This document shows, piece by piece, positions 1 to 12,480 of a stretch of 64,000 bases of DNA. Source of the DNA: Gambelia wislizenii (lineage: Eukaryota > Chordata > Lepidosauria > Squamata > Crotaphytidae); contig JAUMIR010000003.1 of the NCBI GenBank assembly GCA_030847615.1, forward strand, positions 21,705,001 to 21,769,000, in the 5' to 3' direction. Position numbers and translations under genes: made by a program. The notes below the pieces were generated by a model. That model was not told the origin of the DNA and did no database searches. It saw only the letters and a program-made list of their open reading frames with translations. The first letter of the stretch is position 1, and each line of letters begins with the position of its first letter.

Positions 1-360
1 AGGCCAGTGCCTGGAGTCTGCAAGATATTAGCAGGGCTGTTAATAACAGCATGACCTGGAGGTCTCTTATTCATAAGTCGAAACTGACATATGGTACTCC
101 TATGAATTAAGGCCCCAAACTGTTGAGTGTCTACTCAGTACAGTTTGTGTGTTCCATCCCCTAGACCTCAAAGGGCCACAATTGTCCCACATCCCCAACA
201 CACCCAATGCCCCTTGAACATTCTGGAGGGCACAAGAGCAATTTTCCATATTTTCTCCACCTCCAAATTGTTTTGTGCTTGGAGGAGAGGTTCAAAACCA
301 TAAATGACTTCCAATTTTGAGAAAGGTCTTGTCTTGAAGCTTAAAAGGGGTAAGGCAGTC
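1..360. other. unassigned AT-rich sequence
   Basis: No coding similarity or recognisable repeat boundary is visible here. Confidence 0.4.
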
Positions 361-370
361 CCACCCCAAA

Positions 371-434
371 AGAAGGAGGAGGAGGAGGAGGAGGAGGAAG
401 AAGAAGAAGAAGAAGAAGAAGAAGAAGAAGAAGC
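371..434. repeat. compound (GGA)n/(GAA)n microsatellite
   Basis: A run of GGA units changes directly into a run of GAA units. The strand is purely A/G over about 60 bases, and such purine tracts can adopt triplex structures. Confidence 0.95.
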
Positions 435-722
435 AATTTAGAAGTTACAAGGATCCTGGTAACGTTAGATTTTCAGTTTGTGGCGTTAGGGGTCATGAAG
501 ATATTTGAGGGCTACACTGGGTCTCCAGAGGGCCACATGCAGCTCATGGGTCTCACTTTACCCACTCATGATTTTCTGGAAAATAAAAAGAGTGACCCTG
601 CTTAGAAAGAACAATTCACAAGAAACTTGAAGAGGGGCACTGTCATTAAGAGGAAAGACTACTACACACATTTAATGCAGGTCCCAGCTTTGGGTATGTG
701 ACAAGCAATTCTTAACTATCTC
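435..722. other. unassigned sequence
   Basis: No gene or clear repeat structure seen. Confidence 0.4.
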
Positions 723-1140
723 TTTTGCAGAGTAGGGTTGCCAATGTCCCTCATTATGAGGGATGTCTCTTATTTGAGGGTGAGAAAGCTTGCCCCTTAT
801 TGGACTGGCAGGTGTCCCTTATTATAAGGGATGTTCCCTTTCTGAGGTGTGAAAAGGTTTTCCTTTTATATAGACTGAAATACACACACAAACACACACA
901 CACAATTCCTGTATTTTGAACTGTGGGGCCATCATAAAACAGATATGTGTACATTGTGTAATTGATGAATCTGGACAATATTTTAATTTCACAGAGAAAC
1001 ACATGGCTAAGTTAACTGAAATCAATACTTTCATCTGGTCTTTGGGTAGAACACAAACTTGTTAATAGCTACTTCCTCATTCTCAGCCCTACATGTCATG
1101 AATTTCAACTGTCCCTTATCGGTATTTTGAAAACCTCGCA
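723..1140. repeat. unclassified interspersed repeat with internal GTCCCTTAT motifs
   Basis: Motifs of the kind 'gtccctcattatgaggga' and 'gtcccttattataaggga' recur at about 745, 812 and 1110, several as short palindromes. A similar 'gtcctgaatgatcagggac' lies near 7847. A CA microsatellite sits inside at 882-904. The class is unknown. Confidence 0.35.
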
Positions 1141-2659
1141 ACAATATTGGGGTGGGGTCTGGATCTAAGGATACATACCAAGATTGTTTCCCTATGCATG
1201 ATGGAGAGCAAGAGCGTTACTTTTTATTCCCTTCTTCCCTGTGGATCACCTCCTTCAGATACTGAGATGAGGGTGAAATACAGGGATGGAGAACCTTAAA
1301 TTCTGGTGCCAAATGCAGCCCCACCCCCCGTTGTTCCACTTTAGCCTTCTGGGTCTTCCCATAGCCACACTCCATGACACTCATTTTTCAGCAGTTTCCC
1401 AATGTTTGTAGATCTTCCCCCATTCTTTTTTAAAAAAATCCTCTCCTAAGCCCTAGTTACTGACAGTAAAGCAGGAATATGCTGCTATTTTCAACCCTAC
1501 CCTTTTGCCTGGAATGTGACCTGCCAAACTATCCCTGAAATTGAATCCAGACCTCAGACTGAAACAGGTAAGCTACTTGGGGTGTAATATATAGATAGGG
1601 TAGCTATAAGTAAAATTCAAAATGTGAAGACCCAGATCGTGTGACATTTCTCAGATACAATTCATGGGCCTATGAATTTGTGATGTTTCACTCTTACTCC
1701 ATCCACACCAGTCTCTTGCTGTGGCAGGACTTTGAGAAGAAAGAGGGTATCAAGCCTGGCTCAGTTAAAGCAATGCCATCTATTCTGTCCTTTTCAGGGG
1801 ATGCATGATGGCGGAGAGAAGGGGTAGGATTGCCCTGCACAACTCACCCCTCAGCCATAACACTTTATGAGTTTTTAAATAGTTTGTAATAAAGACATTA
1901 GACAATATTTGCAATTTAAAGTATATTATTCTCATGGTATCATTTGCCTTCAGTCTCTTCAAATGTATTATTCTGAAGTTAAATTCAAGGTCAGAAGAAA
2001 GAAGAGGAAAAAACCTCTCTAGAACAGACATGGATGGCTGCCAACCTCCAAGAACGCCGCATACATACCACAGCACTAATAAACTGAATTGCATTAGGCA
2101 TTACCTAAAGAGAATGTTAACTTATAAAGATTTTACTCAATATACTGCACTTCCTTGTCTGATGCACAGCACAATATACTGCGTTCAATGCCACATCCGT
2201 TCCGATAAGAATAATGAGATGGAATTTATTATTGTTTATGCAAATTGGTGAATGTCTTGAAAATTAATTTTTAAAAAAATGAGGAAACTTTTTGAAACTT
2301 CTTTCCCTTGTCCCCCTTTGAACTGAAGAATCACAATTGGAATATAGCCTAAATTCCAGTACCAGTGAATCTGCTAAAATAATATCCCTGCAATGCTGCA
2401 GTGATGTATATCAGAACACTGCATTCATGGTACAGGCATTGTGACCCATAATAAGGCCATGATCAATTCCATAAATAAAATATGGAATCTTAAGCCTCAT
2501 TCAACCAGATGGGACATTTTAGCCTCCACGAGCCACACTTTCTTGCAGAATTTATACAGAACTAGACTTAGCAGACAGGCATTTTATGACTTTACAATCC
2601 AAAGAATTGCAAAAAATCCCCCAAATTTTTGCCATTTGCCATGCCCATTTCCCCCCAAA
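1141..2659. other. unassigned AT-rich sequence
   Basis: Only short chance open frames occur. No transposon termini or conserved protein motif is visible. Confidence 0.4.
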
Positions 2660-2664
2660 TAAAA

Positions 2665-2835
2665 CTGGGGCCCTTGCACACTACGCAACTATAGCACTAT
2701 GACTCTACTTTAACTGTCATGGTTGAATCCTATGGAATCCTGGAGCTTGCTTTTTGATGAGGTATGGGAACTCTCTAGATGACAATTCTCCATCATCATG
2801 CTGTAATTGTGGGTAAGGCCCCACAATAGGACTAA
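2665..2835. mobile_element. hAT-like MITE fragment
   Basis: The stretch 'tactttaactgtcatggttgaatcctatggaatcctgg' (given here as position 2706 onward, about 38 bases read as two shorter motifs) resembles the arm of the hAT-like MITE at 5991-6712. The terminal inverted repeats are degraded. Confidence 0.4.
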
Positions 2836-5800
2836 AGTTGTCCCAGCAAATCTATTTCATTTTACCATTAGGATTCTGTTTTCTTTTGGTCTCAGCTAGT
2901 AATATATCGGGCCAAAACTGTTTCATGCCATTTGGGGGTCAAAATATGATTCAGAGAAGCATAATATTTTGTGTTCTTGCATGAAAAATGCCTGTTTCCC
3001 ATACCCAAAGAGAGGGAAACTGGAAGACAACTGTGCTCTGAAATCCTACCTGAAGAAGTAACCAATTGTTTAACTAAAATAAGGACATTGCCTGCACATG
3101 AAGGGCAAACTATGCAATTGCTTTGCAGTTAGAGCAACTTTGGCATTCTGGATGCCCTGGGAGAGAGAGAACTTGCACAAAGACAGTGCTACTTTGTAAG
3201 AATTGCTCAGACCATGACCACTGTGTTCCCCCAATTTAAGCACAACTGAAAAGCAGCCTCTGGAAATGTCTCTAGGCATATCTGAAAGAGATGGCTGCCA
3301 TAGCCATAGTATTCAAAGAGTCATAAGACCTAGAGGAAGGAGGGGAACATGTCCATGCTCACCTAATCATGTTCATGAAGAACCAAGAGGTGATATCAAT
3401 GTCAAGAGAGATAGGGATAGAAGGACCTGGTGCAGACATTCATAGACAGTTCACTCTAGAATACCCAGAGACATTATTCAGGAACGCCAGGAACAAAGAA
3501 AGATGCAAACAAAGAAACAATGCTACAGAACTTTGAATACCTCACAAGAAGCATTCTTTACTACATAACACATAAAACAGAGATGCACAGTGTGTATGCA
3601 GGGCACAGAATGAGAACAACTCTACCAAAACCAAAGTGTGGAATCTCCTTGACACCACCAAGCTAAAGACATACTTTGCCCTATTGAGGTATATCATTCA
3701 GCATATCAAATATGGTGATGAGCCATGGACCCTTAGCAAAAAAGGCTGTGTAGTTCCAAGCCAGGTTGATTGAGAAAGCCAGGTTGATTCCCATCCAGGT
3801 TGATTCCCATCCATGGGAATAAGCTATATTAGAAACTGTACAGTTCCCTCATCTTCTAAAAGTTATTGAACATGTCTCTTGGGGGCTCAGTGGGGACTGA
3901 ACAGCTGATCAGCTGGGACAAGAGACCATGGTTATACCATAGTCATGATAGCTATACCATAGTCATGAGACCATAGTCATGATAGCTATGTATCTTTGCA
4001 TCATTTGCTGGGGAATACAAGAGGGACCTGAACTCGTGTGTTGCTTGTAGATCTGCCACTGGCAACTAGTTGGCCACTGTGTTAATAGAAAGCTGTGTGG
4101 GCATGCTTTGACCCTTTTTGATATACTGTATTCTTAACCTTTTGGGCTTATTCCCTTTTTTTCCTGACTGGAAGTGTGGTAAGGGATTCACACATGTGAC
4201 TCCTCCTGATGATTCTACAGATCAACACTCAAATAAAGGAATGTGGAGAAAATGAGAAAAAATGAAACCAAAAACTAAGTGAGAGGTTGGCTCAATATTA
4301 AGCCAAGTATTATAAACTAGGATTGGATGAGAGTTAGTGGATGGAGATGATGGGTGTACAGGTTTGTACCTGTAGGAATACCTGCTTTTCACCTGAAGTC
4401 TCCCAGGACTTTTAATAAGTACAAGATAGGGAGATGCAGGGAGAAAGCTATGCCTGCTCAGCTCTTATGAAGCTCTGCAGCTATTAAGAGGCACGGAAGC
4501 GCCCTTTAGGTCAAGAGTTGGTATCCCTTGAGGCTGAAAAGAGGTGTCATAGGCTTTATTGGTTCATCTCAAGTGTGTCCCAGAGCAATATAAAATGACA
4601 AATTGTGCAGGGAAAAGAGTCAGGGTTACACAAAGTAGATCAGAGCAAACAACTTCTTAAAAGAGTTACACATCTCCCAGCTTTTCCTCTGAGGCTTGGC
4701 CTCTGAACCCAGAGAGATTGTCTCTATCAGGAGGAGCACAGAGCCTGATCTGAAGTAAACTCACAAAAAAATGGTAACTTTTTTTTTAATGGAAGCTGGT
4801 TTTAACTAGAGCCAGTAATGGAAGCAAGTCACAGAATAGATTACATAGTGTCAGAACAGCAGGGGTTGATATGAAGAGACGTCGAATTCTAGATGGAGAT
4901 AAACCCCAATAAGATAGAATACCCAGTGGAATTGAATTTAATAACTTAAGGGAGAAGCACTAGTAAGGGAAACCATCCAACAGAGCATTTGTGGCTTCAG
5001 AATGCAGCATTAAAACTCTTCCATGGATTTACTTGGCCTACATTTCTTCATTCAATATATATATATATCAGTCCAATAATGTATTTGAGTAAAGCCTAGG
5101 AAAGGAAGGGATTTACAGAAAAGAGCCAGAAAGAAGTAAAGCATATGGCAAATTCTTAACCTATTGTTATACATACAGGATTTTTCCTAAAGTTATTCAA
5201 ATAAAGATTACATTTATAAAGATTACAAAGCCTTTCATAACAATTATGGCACATTCATGAAAAATTGTTCCAAATTCTATGAAGTCTCCCCTAGCTTCCC
5301 AAATATTTCACTTCCTCCAAATCTATTAAATGTCACTTTGTGTTGGTCATGCCCTCACAGTCATGGGTCATATTTCCCCAAAGTCTACATTTCTAACTGA
5401 AACACCCTTTGGGATCATAGATTATCATCAGCAATGATGCAGAGTTTTACAGTATCCAAAGGGTTTCACTTTCTCAGTGGTTAACAAAGATGATCCAGAG
5501 GGCAAAATTATGTTAAAAAAAAAAAATCACCTTGGCAGATTAAGAGATCCTGTTGAGAATTTGTCAACTCCTTTCTGAGATCTCATCTGCAACATGAAAC
5601 CAAGACAACAAACATTTTTTGTTCTTGTCTATCTTTTGAACAAAATATTCCTGCAAAAAAAAAATGCCTTTTTCCTTTGTGAAATTTACATGCACATACA
5701 CAGCAAGCACAATGGGAAAGGCTGATTGATTGCAACAGAACAAACAATTTGCACATTTAATGAGACTGACCGCTCCAACTCGAAATACCTCATCATCTTA

Positions 5801-5990
5801 CATCAATATTTTTTAAAAAAAATATTTTTATTGCATTATCTCTTTTATAACACGGAGATGAACCAAGCCAGGATGTACATTCCTAAGAGCTAGCAGGTGG
5901 AAATGAAAAGGCAACACATTTTAACTAAATGTTATGTAACATAAGAAGGGTACTGCTAGACCAGACCAAAGGATTATCTGAGGCTGCTGA
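2836..5990. other. long unassigned stretch
   Basis: No gene or bounded transposon is recognised. It holds a short (AT)n tract at 5057-5068, A-runs near 5515 and 5655, and tandem partial duplications near 3770-3815 ('ccaggttgattcccatcca') and 3940-3985 ('gctataccatagtcatga'). Confidence 0.4.
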
Positions 5991-6712
5991 CACACTGCAG
6001 AAATCATGAAGTTCGGCACCACTTTAACTATCATGGCTCAATGCTATGGAATTCTGGGATTTGTAGTTTTGTGAGATAGTTGGGTCTTGTCTACACAAGG
6101 GGAAAAATACAAATGTGTCTGAAAAGGCAGGCATTCACAACAATGCGACCTGTCTACACGGCCAACCCCCCCCCCCCAACTCAGCATAACCCCCTAGCCA
6201 GATGGCACCACAAGTGATTTACGCACGATTTTAAACCTGTCACCACCATTTCAATTTACCAGACCCTCAAAAATCTAACATGGTGGCCGCAGCTGCTTTC
6301 CCTCTTTGCTAGCCCTGTCCCTATCCTTATGCAGCCAATCAAATTGCACTGCCTGTTTGTATTTGTGTGAATGTGAGTGTTCAAATGATCGCACATTTGG
6401 AAGATGTACGGAGCTTTTAGGAAAATGTATGAAGGCCCGGACACAGTACATACAGACTTTGTGGTGGATTTCATTGCCTCCCTTCCGAATGACACGTATT
6501 TGTGTGAATGGCCATTTGAACAGATCCTCATACATTCACATCTTGGTTTTGTTGTTGTTGTTGTTGTTGTTTTTAACCATACAGACAACACCTTAGACTT
6601 CCCTGTCAGTAAGCTCTGGTGTCACAACAAACTACAAATTCCAGGATTACACAGGATGGAGCCATGACTGTTAAAGTGGTGTCAAACTACACCATTATTT
6701 CAGCAGTTTGGT
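5991..6712. mobile_element. hAT-like MITE interrupted by another element
   Basis: The arms are imperfect inverted repeats of each other. The left has 'cacactgcagaaatcatg' and 'ggcaccactttaac'; the right has 'gttaaagtggtgtcaaac' and 'attatttcagcagtttg'. The left half breaks off near 6081 and the right half resumes near 6591, so about 500 bp of foreign DNA lies between. The hAT label rests on resemblance to common reptile non-autonomous hAT elements; an 8 bp target duplication is not clear. Confidence 0.55.
6082..6590. mobile_element. MITE with TTGTCT-type termini nested in the hAT-like element
   Basis: The left end reads 'gggtcttgtctacac' and the right end, on the minus strand, 'ggtgttgtctgtatgg'. 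These resemble the ends of the insertion at 23996-24590. Inside are a C homopolymer (6167-6178) and a (TTG)n tract (6546-6571). Open frames across this segment are not protein-like. Confidence 0.45.
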
Positions 6713-6728
6713 TTGGCAGCAAGCCTTA

Positions 6729-7215
6729 GGACTTTATCAGACAAGCCTCTACAATTGCTCTTTTGCTAGCATATTTTGTATCATTTTATGCCAGCAAAAG
6801 AACCCTTTCTAACAGACCTACTTTTCTTCTCCATGAATAGGCAGCCCCAGCGTTGATGGAGAGTGAACAGAGCTGTGTTCACTTATGTGCTCATGAGGTC
6901 ACAGATTCTTGAGAGAAGACACAAGTGCAGTCAATTTAAAAAATAGAAAAAAAGGGGAAAAAAGGAAATTCACAAAACGTTTACACAAGCACAGAAACAT
7001 ACTTTAAAAATTACAAGTAAACTGGTGAGGTTCATAAAAAGACCATCCCCTAATCTGGCTGTTGCCCAGAAGTGTTCTGTCATTGATGCTGTATTCACGT
7101 GACCACAATGGCGTGAAGTTTCAAACGCAAGCAATGCTGGCACAAAAGCAGAATGGGTGATCTATTGATGGCTTGGCCCGTCAATAAATTAGAACAGCTC
7201 ATTTACATTACAGGA
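6729..7215. mobile_element. Harbinger-like MITE, one end only
   Basis: It begins with 'ggactttatcagac' preceded by TTA. Its interior matches, in opposite orientation, the intact 867 bp element at 25996-26862: shared blocks include 'atgccagcaaaagaa', the 'gtgaacagagct' block and 'gatctattgatggctt'. The other terminus is missing and a SINE follows. Confidence 0.6.
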
Positions 7216-7228
7216 TCATGATGTCACC

Positions 7229-7492
7229 TGGTGGCACAGTGGTTAAATGCCAGTACTGCAGCCACAACATTGCCAGTTTGATCCCAAGGGCTCCAAGGTT
7301 CATTCAGCCTTCCATCCTTTCATAGGTTGGTAAAATGAGTATCTGGCTTGTGGGATCAATTAGCTAACACACATTTGGAAACCACTTAATGCAGTGTAGA
7401 TGTGTAAATTGCTATCACTTAACAGTTTGTAAGCTGCTCTGAGAGCTTTTGTGGCTGAAGAGCAGCTATAAATATCTAAATAAATAAATCTG
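7229..7492 (+). mobile_element. tRNA-type SINE with L2-like tail
   Basis: The 5' part 'cctggtggcacagtgg' is box A-like. The body matches the copies near 23.1, 26.1 and 38.6 kb. The 3' part 'ttgtaagctgctctgagag' plus 'gctgaagagcagctataaat' resembles an L2 LINE tail, and it ends in an AAAT-rich tract. Confidence 0.75.
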
Positions 7493-7584
7493 ATATCCTG
7501 CCTCTATTATCAGAGTTGGTATATATATAGCCTTGTTGACTAGTAGTAGTAATTGATGCTATGGCATCCATGAATTTACTCAAA

Positions 7585-7840
7585 GCCATCCACACTGATA
7601 GCCACCATGACATCCTGTAGTAATGAACTTCACTCATCAAATGCACTGTGTGAAAGAACTATTATCTTTTATCTGTCCCTGCATTCAGGTTCAGTGAATG
7701 ACCACAAACTATGAGAGAAGGAGAAATGAATCTACCAATCTAGGCAAGCATTGCTTAACAGTAGAACAAATTGCCCTAGGAGATGGCACATTTTTCCTTG
7801 GAGGTATTGAAGCAGAGGCTAGATAGCTATTTCATATCCC
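7585..7840 (+). mobile_element. old L2/CR1-type LINE fragment
   Basis: 'cttttatctgtccctgcat' near 7667 and 'ggtattgaagcagaggctag' near 7802 resemble 3' regions of L2 and CR1 LINEs. No usable reading frame remains. Confidence 0.35.
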
Positions 7841-8368
7841 CCAACTGTCCTGAATGATCAGGGACAGTCCCAGACAATCTCTGTCATCCCACTTGTGTAG
7901 CTGCTTTAAAAATGCCCCAGTTTCTCTGTCTAACTCCCACATTCCCTCTTCCTCCCGAGTTTACTGCAAACTTACTGCTGCAAACTGAATTCAAAGTCCA
8001 AAAGTAGTTTTCACTCAACTGATCAGTGGGGAGGGGAGAGGGCAGTGTCTTGCCCTTCCCAGTAGGCTCAGTTAAAAGCAAACTGCTGCAGCCTCTCCTA
8101 GTTTGTGTGCTCTTCCTCATTAATAAGTTTTGCCATCTTGACTATACTCTAATGTTGCTCACATCCCCATTTTCATCTGTGAAATGTTTGGAGTAAGCTA
8201 TTTGTCTGACATCTTCATCACTTTATAGTGTAAAAAAACCAACCCTAAACCACTAGTCCTAAATAGCTTAGATCTTATATGTTTGCATGAAACTATAACC
8301 ATGGGCTGCTTGTGAATGAATGGGATGGTGCTGCCCACCATTTTGGTCTCAGACATCACTTCTGCTTA

Positions 8369-8688
8369 GGAGATTATCAGACACAGTGGAACATGGGAAA
8401 AACAACAACAACCCTGTGTTCCAAACTGTGTCAGAAGAACGCCACGGGAATGCAAAGGGCAACATTATCAGATTCTCATATCCTTCAGCTGTTCCAGGAG
8501 CATAGCCCTGCCATGGATGAGGCTTCCCTTTTGTATTGATGGGAACAATCCTTTTTATAAAAAGGACACCTTACTCACAGCTGCACTAAACACTGGGACA
8601 CTGAAGGTCATCGTCATCTGATAATCTTGCCAGTTCCTGTTCTTGTTGCGATCTTCTGACCTGGTTTTTGCTGCATCTAATAATCTCT
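8369..8688. mobile_element. palindromic Harbinger-like MITE with TTA duplication
   Basis: The left end is 'ggagattatcagacacag' and the right end, on the minus strand, 'agagattattagatgcag', flanked by TTA on both sides (8366-8368 and 8689-8691). TTA/TAA duplications are typical of PIF/Harbinger elements. Confidence 0.6.
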
Positions 8689-8699
8689 TTAGTCCATGA

Positions 8700-9430
8700 A
8701 TGCCACAGACTCTGAGGTTCTTTCCAAAATAAAGTCCAGTTGTTGTAACATCTACTGTCACTGTTAAATGATTTTAACAAGAGATTTGTCAAATGCAGCT
8801 TGCTGGGCTGTTACAAGATTTATTGTGTATATACATAAAGGGGCATCACCCCAAAACTACTGCATGGAAGTAATGGTGCCTGTAGGATACCAGACACATC
8901 AAAAGTAGTAAATTGTAACCCTCAAGCTCCTGTGATGAGGCAAAGGATGCCACATGAAAAAGTCCTTCAGACGTCTTGATGGGAGGTGGGGAAGAACTGA
9001 GAATATGAAATTTCCCACTGCAAAAGACACCCTACTGTTTCTTCCAGGGGGGTTTCAGAAATGCTTTAATGACAGGCAGACTTTTTAACTCTGTCTCCCC
9101 TTCTGTTATCAATCTCCAGTAATTGGAAACAAGTTTGTAATATTAAAAAAGCTTAATTGTAAACATTTATAAGAAGAGCAAAGCATATACAAAATTCATG
9201 AAACTGTTCCAACCTTCTGAGGGGAAGCTTAGCACTCCCAGATTACTGATGGTTACATATTGCTGAACTTTAGAGATTGTGGGTTTATTTGGAAGCACCA
9301 TAATAAGTTCATGAACTGCAGTTCTGTGCACCCCCACTTGTTGAAGGCACAAAGAGCGGGGGAAGGAGAAATGAATGAACCATGAGCTGGCTGACACTCA
9401 ACCGTGGGACTAACAAGAAAGTGTTTTGTG
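8700..9430. other. unassigned sequence
   Basis: No gene or repeat terminus recognised. Confidence 0.4.
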
Positions 9431-9612
9431 TCACCTCAAAAACTTACTAACAAGCTTTATTTAATGTACATGTTTGTGGACTCTGGACCACTTCATCAGA
9501 TGCAACTGATGGAATGGGTTGGAGTCCATAAAACATTATGCCAAGTAAAGTTTATTATCTGTTGAAGTGCCAGAAGACTCCACATTGTTTTTCCTGTAAT
9601 AGAAAAGCATGG
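9431..9612. mobile_element. Penelope-type fragment, inverted repeat form
   Basis: A left arm (9431-9510) and right arm (9511-9612) are inverted copies around 'cttcatcagatgcaactgat'. The right arm carries degenerate 'aagactcc' and 'catggctaccc' terminal sequence of an amniote repeat I associate with Penelope-like elements. It is the same type as 34699-34915. No clear target duplication was found. Confidence 0.5.
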
Positions 9613-9933
9613 CTACCCTTCACCCTTTGGAAAAATGAAACAGAAGTCTAAAACCCAGGAAATACAATGTAACATCCAACTTTGTTGACACTAATCTGAA
9701 CAACAGTAAATGAAGGACCAAACCAGGGGTGAAAGAATATTTCAAAATATTTGAAAAATGGTTGAGAATATTTTTTTTTTCAAGTTCTGTGAAGCCCTTA
9801 GGAGGAGAAACCTGGACTGACAAGAATCTTTGCAGTTCAGGATTTATACTGTGCAAAATTTGTACATTATGCTGTTCCAAAATACTGTGCTGTGTGGTAT
9901 TTTTGAGCAATGATGAAGAACAATGACATCATC
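9613..9933. other. unassigned spacer
   Basis: No repeat boundary or coding motif recognised; a T run lies at 9771-9780. Confidence 0.35.
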
Positions 9934-9965
9934 ATAGAAACATAGAATCATAGCGATGGAAGAGA

Positions 9966-11085
9966 TCACAAAGGCCATCCAGTCCAACCCCTTGCCATGT
10001 AGGGATACACAATGAAATCATTCCCAACAGATGGCCATCCAGCCTGTTTAAAAACCTCCAAAAAAGGAGACTCCACCACACTACGAGGCAGTGTATTCCA
10101 GTTCCAAACAGCTCTTACTGTCAGGAAGTTCTTCCTAATGTTTAGGTGGAATCTCTTTTCCTGTAGTTTGAACCCATTGCTCCGTGTCCTAGCCTCTGGA
10201 GCAGCAGAAAACAAGCCTGCCCCATCCTCAGTATGGCATCCCTTCAAATATTTAAACATAGCTATGACATCACCTCTTAACTGTCTCTTCTCCAGACTAA
10301 ACATGCCCAGCTCCCTAAGCTGCTCCTTATAGGTCATGGCTTCCAGAACTCCTACCATCCTGGTTGCCCTCCTCTGGACACATTCCAGCCTCTCAATATC
10401 CTTCCTGAATTGTGGTGCCCAAAACTGGACACAGTATTCCAGGTGAGGTCTGACCAAAGCAGAATAGAGTGACACTATTACTTCCCTTGATCTAGACACT
10501 ATACTCCTATTAATGCAGCCTAGAATTGCAACTGAGGAGGTTGGGAGAAGAACGGGGCTGTTGAATAGCACTAGGCCCAGGACAGGACCCTGTGGCACCC
10601 CACTGGTCACTTCTCTCCAAGATGAAGAGAAGCCATTGGTGACTATCCTTTGGGTTCAGTCAGTCAACCAATTACAAATCCACCTAACAGTTGCATTGTC
10701 TAGCCCACAGGTTACTAACTTTTTTGCAAGGATATCATGGGGGACCTTGTCAAAAGCCTTACTGAAATCAAAATACACTACATCCACTGCGTTCCCTTCA
10801 TCTATCAAGTTTGTAACTCTATCAAATAAAGAGATGAGATTAATCTGGCATGACTTGTTTTTGAGAAATCCATTTTGTTTTTGTGACCATGGCATTCCTT
10901 TCTAAGTGGTTACAGACAGTCTGTTTAACGATCTGCTCTAGAATCATTCCTAGTATTGATGTCAGGCTGACTGGGAGGTAATTATTTGGGTCTTCTTCCC
11001 CCCCCCTTTTTTTTTTTAAAGATGGGGACAATATTTGCTCTCCTCCAGTCTGCTGGGATCTCTCCTGTTCTCCAGGAATTCTCAA
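9966..11085 (-). pseudogene. CR1 ORF2 reverse transcriptase, frameshifted and internally deleted
   Basis: The N-terminal RT segment runs from 11085 in one frame (NNYLPVSLTSILGMILEQI). It shifts near 10860 into a second frame with VVYFDFSKAFDKVPHDIL and, after a stop near 10656, [14 protein letters not shown]. Intact CR1 would continue into the FADD active-site block, but here the sequence jumps directly to [17 protein letters not shown] near 10530, deleting about 150 residues. The C-terminal part ([20 protein letters not shown]) is preserved to the 3' UTR. No active polymerase is possible. Confidence 0.9.
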
Positions 11086-11490
11086 TGATTATTGACAGTG
11101 GTTCTGAGATTACTTCTGCCAGTTCTTTTAATACTCTTCGATGAAGTTCGTCTGGCCCTGGAGACTTGAACTCATTTATACTGGCAAGGTATTTGTGAAG
11201 TACCTCTTTACCAATTCTTTGCTGTATTTCCCCTACTACATCATCTGCTCCATCTTCCCCAGGTTGAGCACTGTTCCCCCTTTGGGAGAAGACTGAAGCA
11301 AAGAAGGTGTTAAGTAGTTCTGGTTTTTCTCTGTCCCCTGTTAGCCTTTTGCCATCTTCTTCCTACCATTTCCTTGTTCTTCCTTTTGCTATGGACATAA
11401 CCAGAAAAGCCCTTTTTAGTGTTTTTAACCTCTTTAGCAAGCCTGAGCTCCAGCTCAGCTTTGGCTTTTCTGACTTTCCCCCTATATGAG

Positions 11491-12471
11491 CTAGCTATTT
11501 GTTTCTTTGGTGATTTCCTCCTTTTCCCATTTCTTGTACTTGTTCTTTTTATGTTTTAGCTCAGTTGAGAGTTCTTTCGACATCCATCCTGGTTTCTTTA
11601 GACACCTCCCCTTTTCCCTCCTCATTGGAACTGTTTGAAGTTGTGCCTTCAATATCTCACTTTTTAGAAACTCCCATCCTTCATGAATTCTTTTTTCTTT
11701 TAGTATTTCTGACCATGGGATCACCCCCAGTAATTCCCTCAGTTTTCTGAAATCAGATTTCTTAAAGTCTAGAATGCATGTCTGACTATGCTTGGCTTCC
11801 CCTTTCTTCTGTATAACAAACTCCAGGAGAACATGGTCACTCCCCCCTAGGGATCTCGCCACTTCCACACCATTAACCAGGTCATCCCCATTGGTTAGGA
11901 TCAGATCTAAAATAGCTGATCCCTTTGTTGCCTCTTCCACCTTCTGGACAATGAAATTGTCTGCAAGGCAAGTGAGGAATTTGTTGGACCTTAAATTCTT
12001 GGCAGAGTTGGACTTCCAACAAATATCAGGATAGTTGAAATCCCCCATTACTACTACATCTCTCCTTTCTGAATGTGCAGTCATCTGTTCTAGGAAGGCA
12101 TCATCCAAGTCCCCGGTTTGGCTTGGAGGTCTGTATTAGACCCCCAGAATGATATCACTGCTGTTTCTCTCTCCTCTAGTTTTTACCGAGATGCTCTCAA
12201 CCTGGCTCCCAGGATTTAAGTCATGGATCTGTTCACAGGTGTACACATCCTTAACATATAGTGTTACTCCACCACCCTTTCTGTTTGGTCTGTTTTTCTG
12301 AAATAGGGTATACGCCTCTGTTCTTACATTCCAATCATGAGACTCATCCCACCAGGTTTCAGTGATGCCTATGATATCATATTTGTTTTGCTGTGCTAAG
12401 AGTTCAAGTTGATCCTGTTTATTTCCCATGCTCTGTGCATTTGTATAGAGACATCTGAGACCATGGGCCAT
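11491..12471 (-). pseudogene. CR1 ORF2 apurinic-type endonuclease domain, broken
   Basis: ORF2 of CR1 starts with an APE-like endonuclease that nicks target DNA to prime reverse transcription. Reading minus from 12471, the frame shows ITETWWDESHDW (catalytic Glu region), one stop near 12136, then in the same frame GDFNYPDICW (catalytic Asp/Asn) and GGSDHVLLEF (the SDH motif). The family's key residues are therefore still visible, but the stop and the end of the frame at 11491 make it non-functional. The domain order matches intact CR1 elements, and the RT follows downstream in other frames. Confidence 0.9.
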
Positions 12472-12480
12472 TTCCCCTAT

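Larger units (their letters stand above)
9934..12480 (-). mobile_element. CR1 LINE, long decayed copy
   Basis: A CR1 retrotransposon on the minus strand. Its 3' end has the typical CR1 terminus with degenerate ATTCTATG units (seen on the plus strand as 'atagaatcatag' at 9945). It covers the ORF2 endonuclease and reverse transcriptase, with stops, at least one frameshift and an internal deletion in the RT. Sequence beyond 12480 may include more of the 5' part but is not convincing. Confidence 0.92.

Noticed and set aside
6256..6667. Several overlapping open frames of 86-111 residues
   Set aside because: All lie in the noncoding MITE and cross a (TTG)n tract; no motif.
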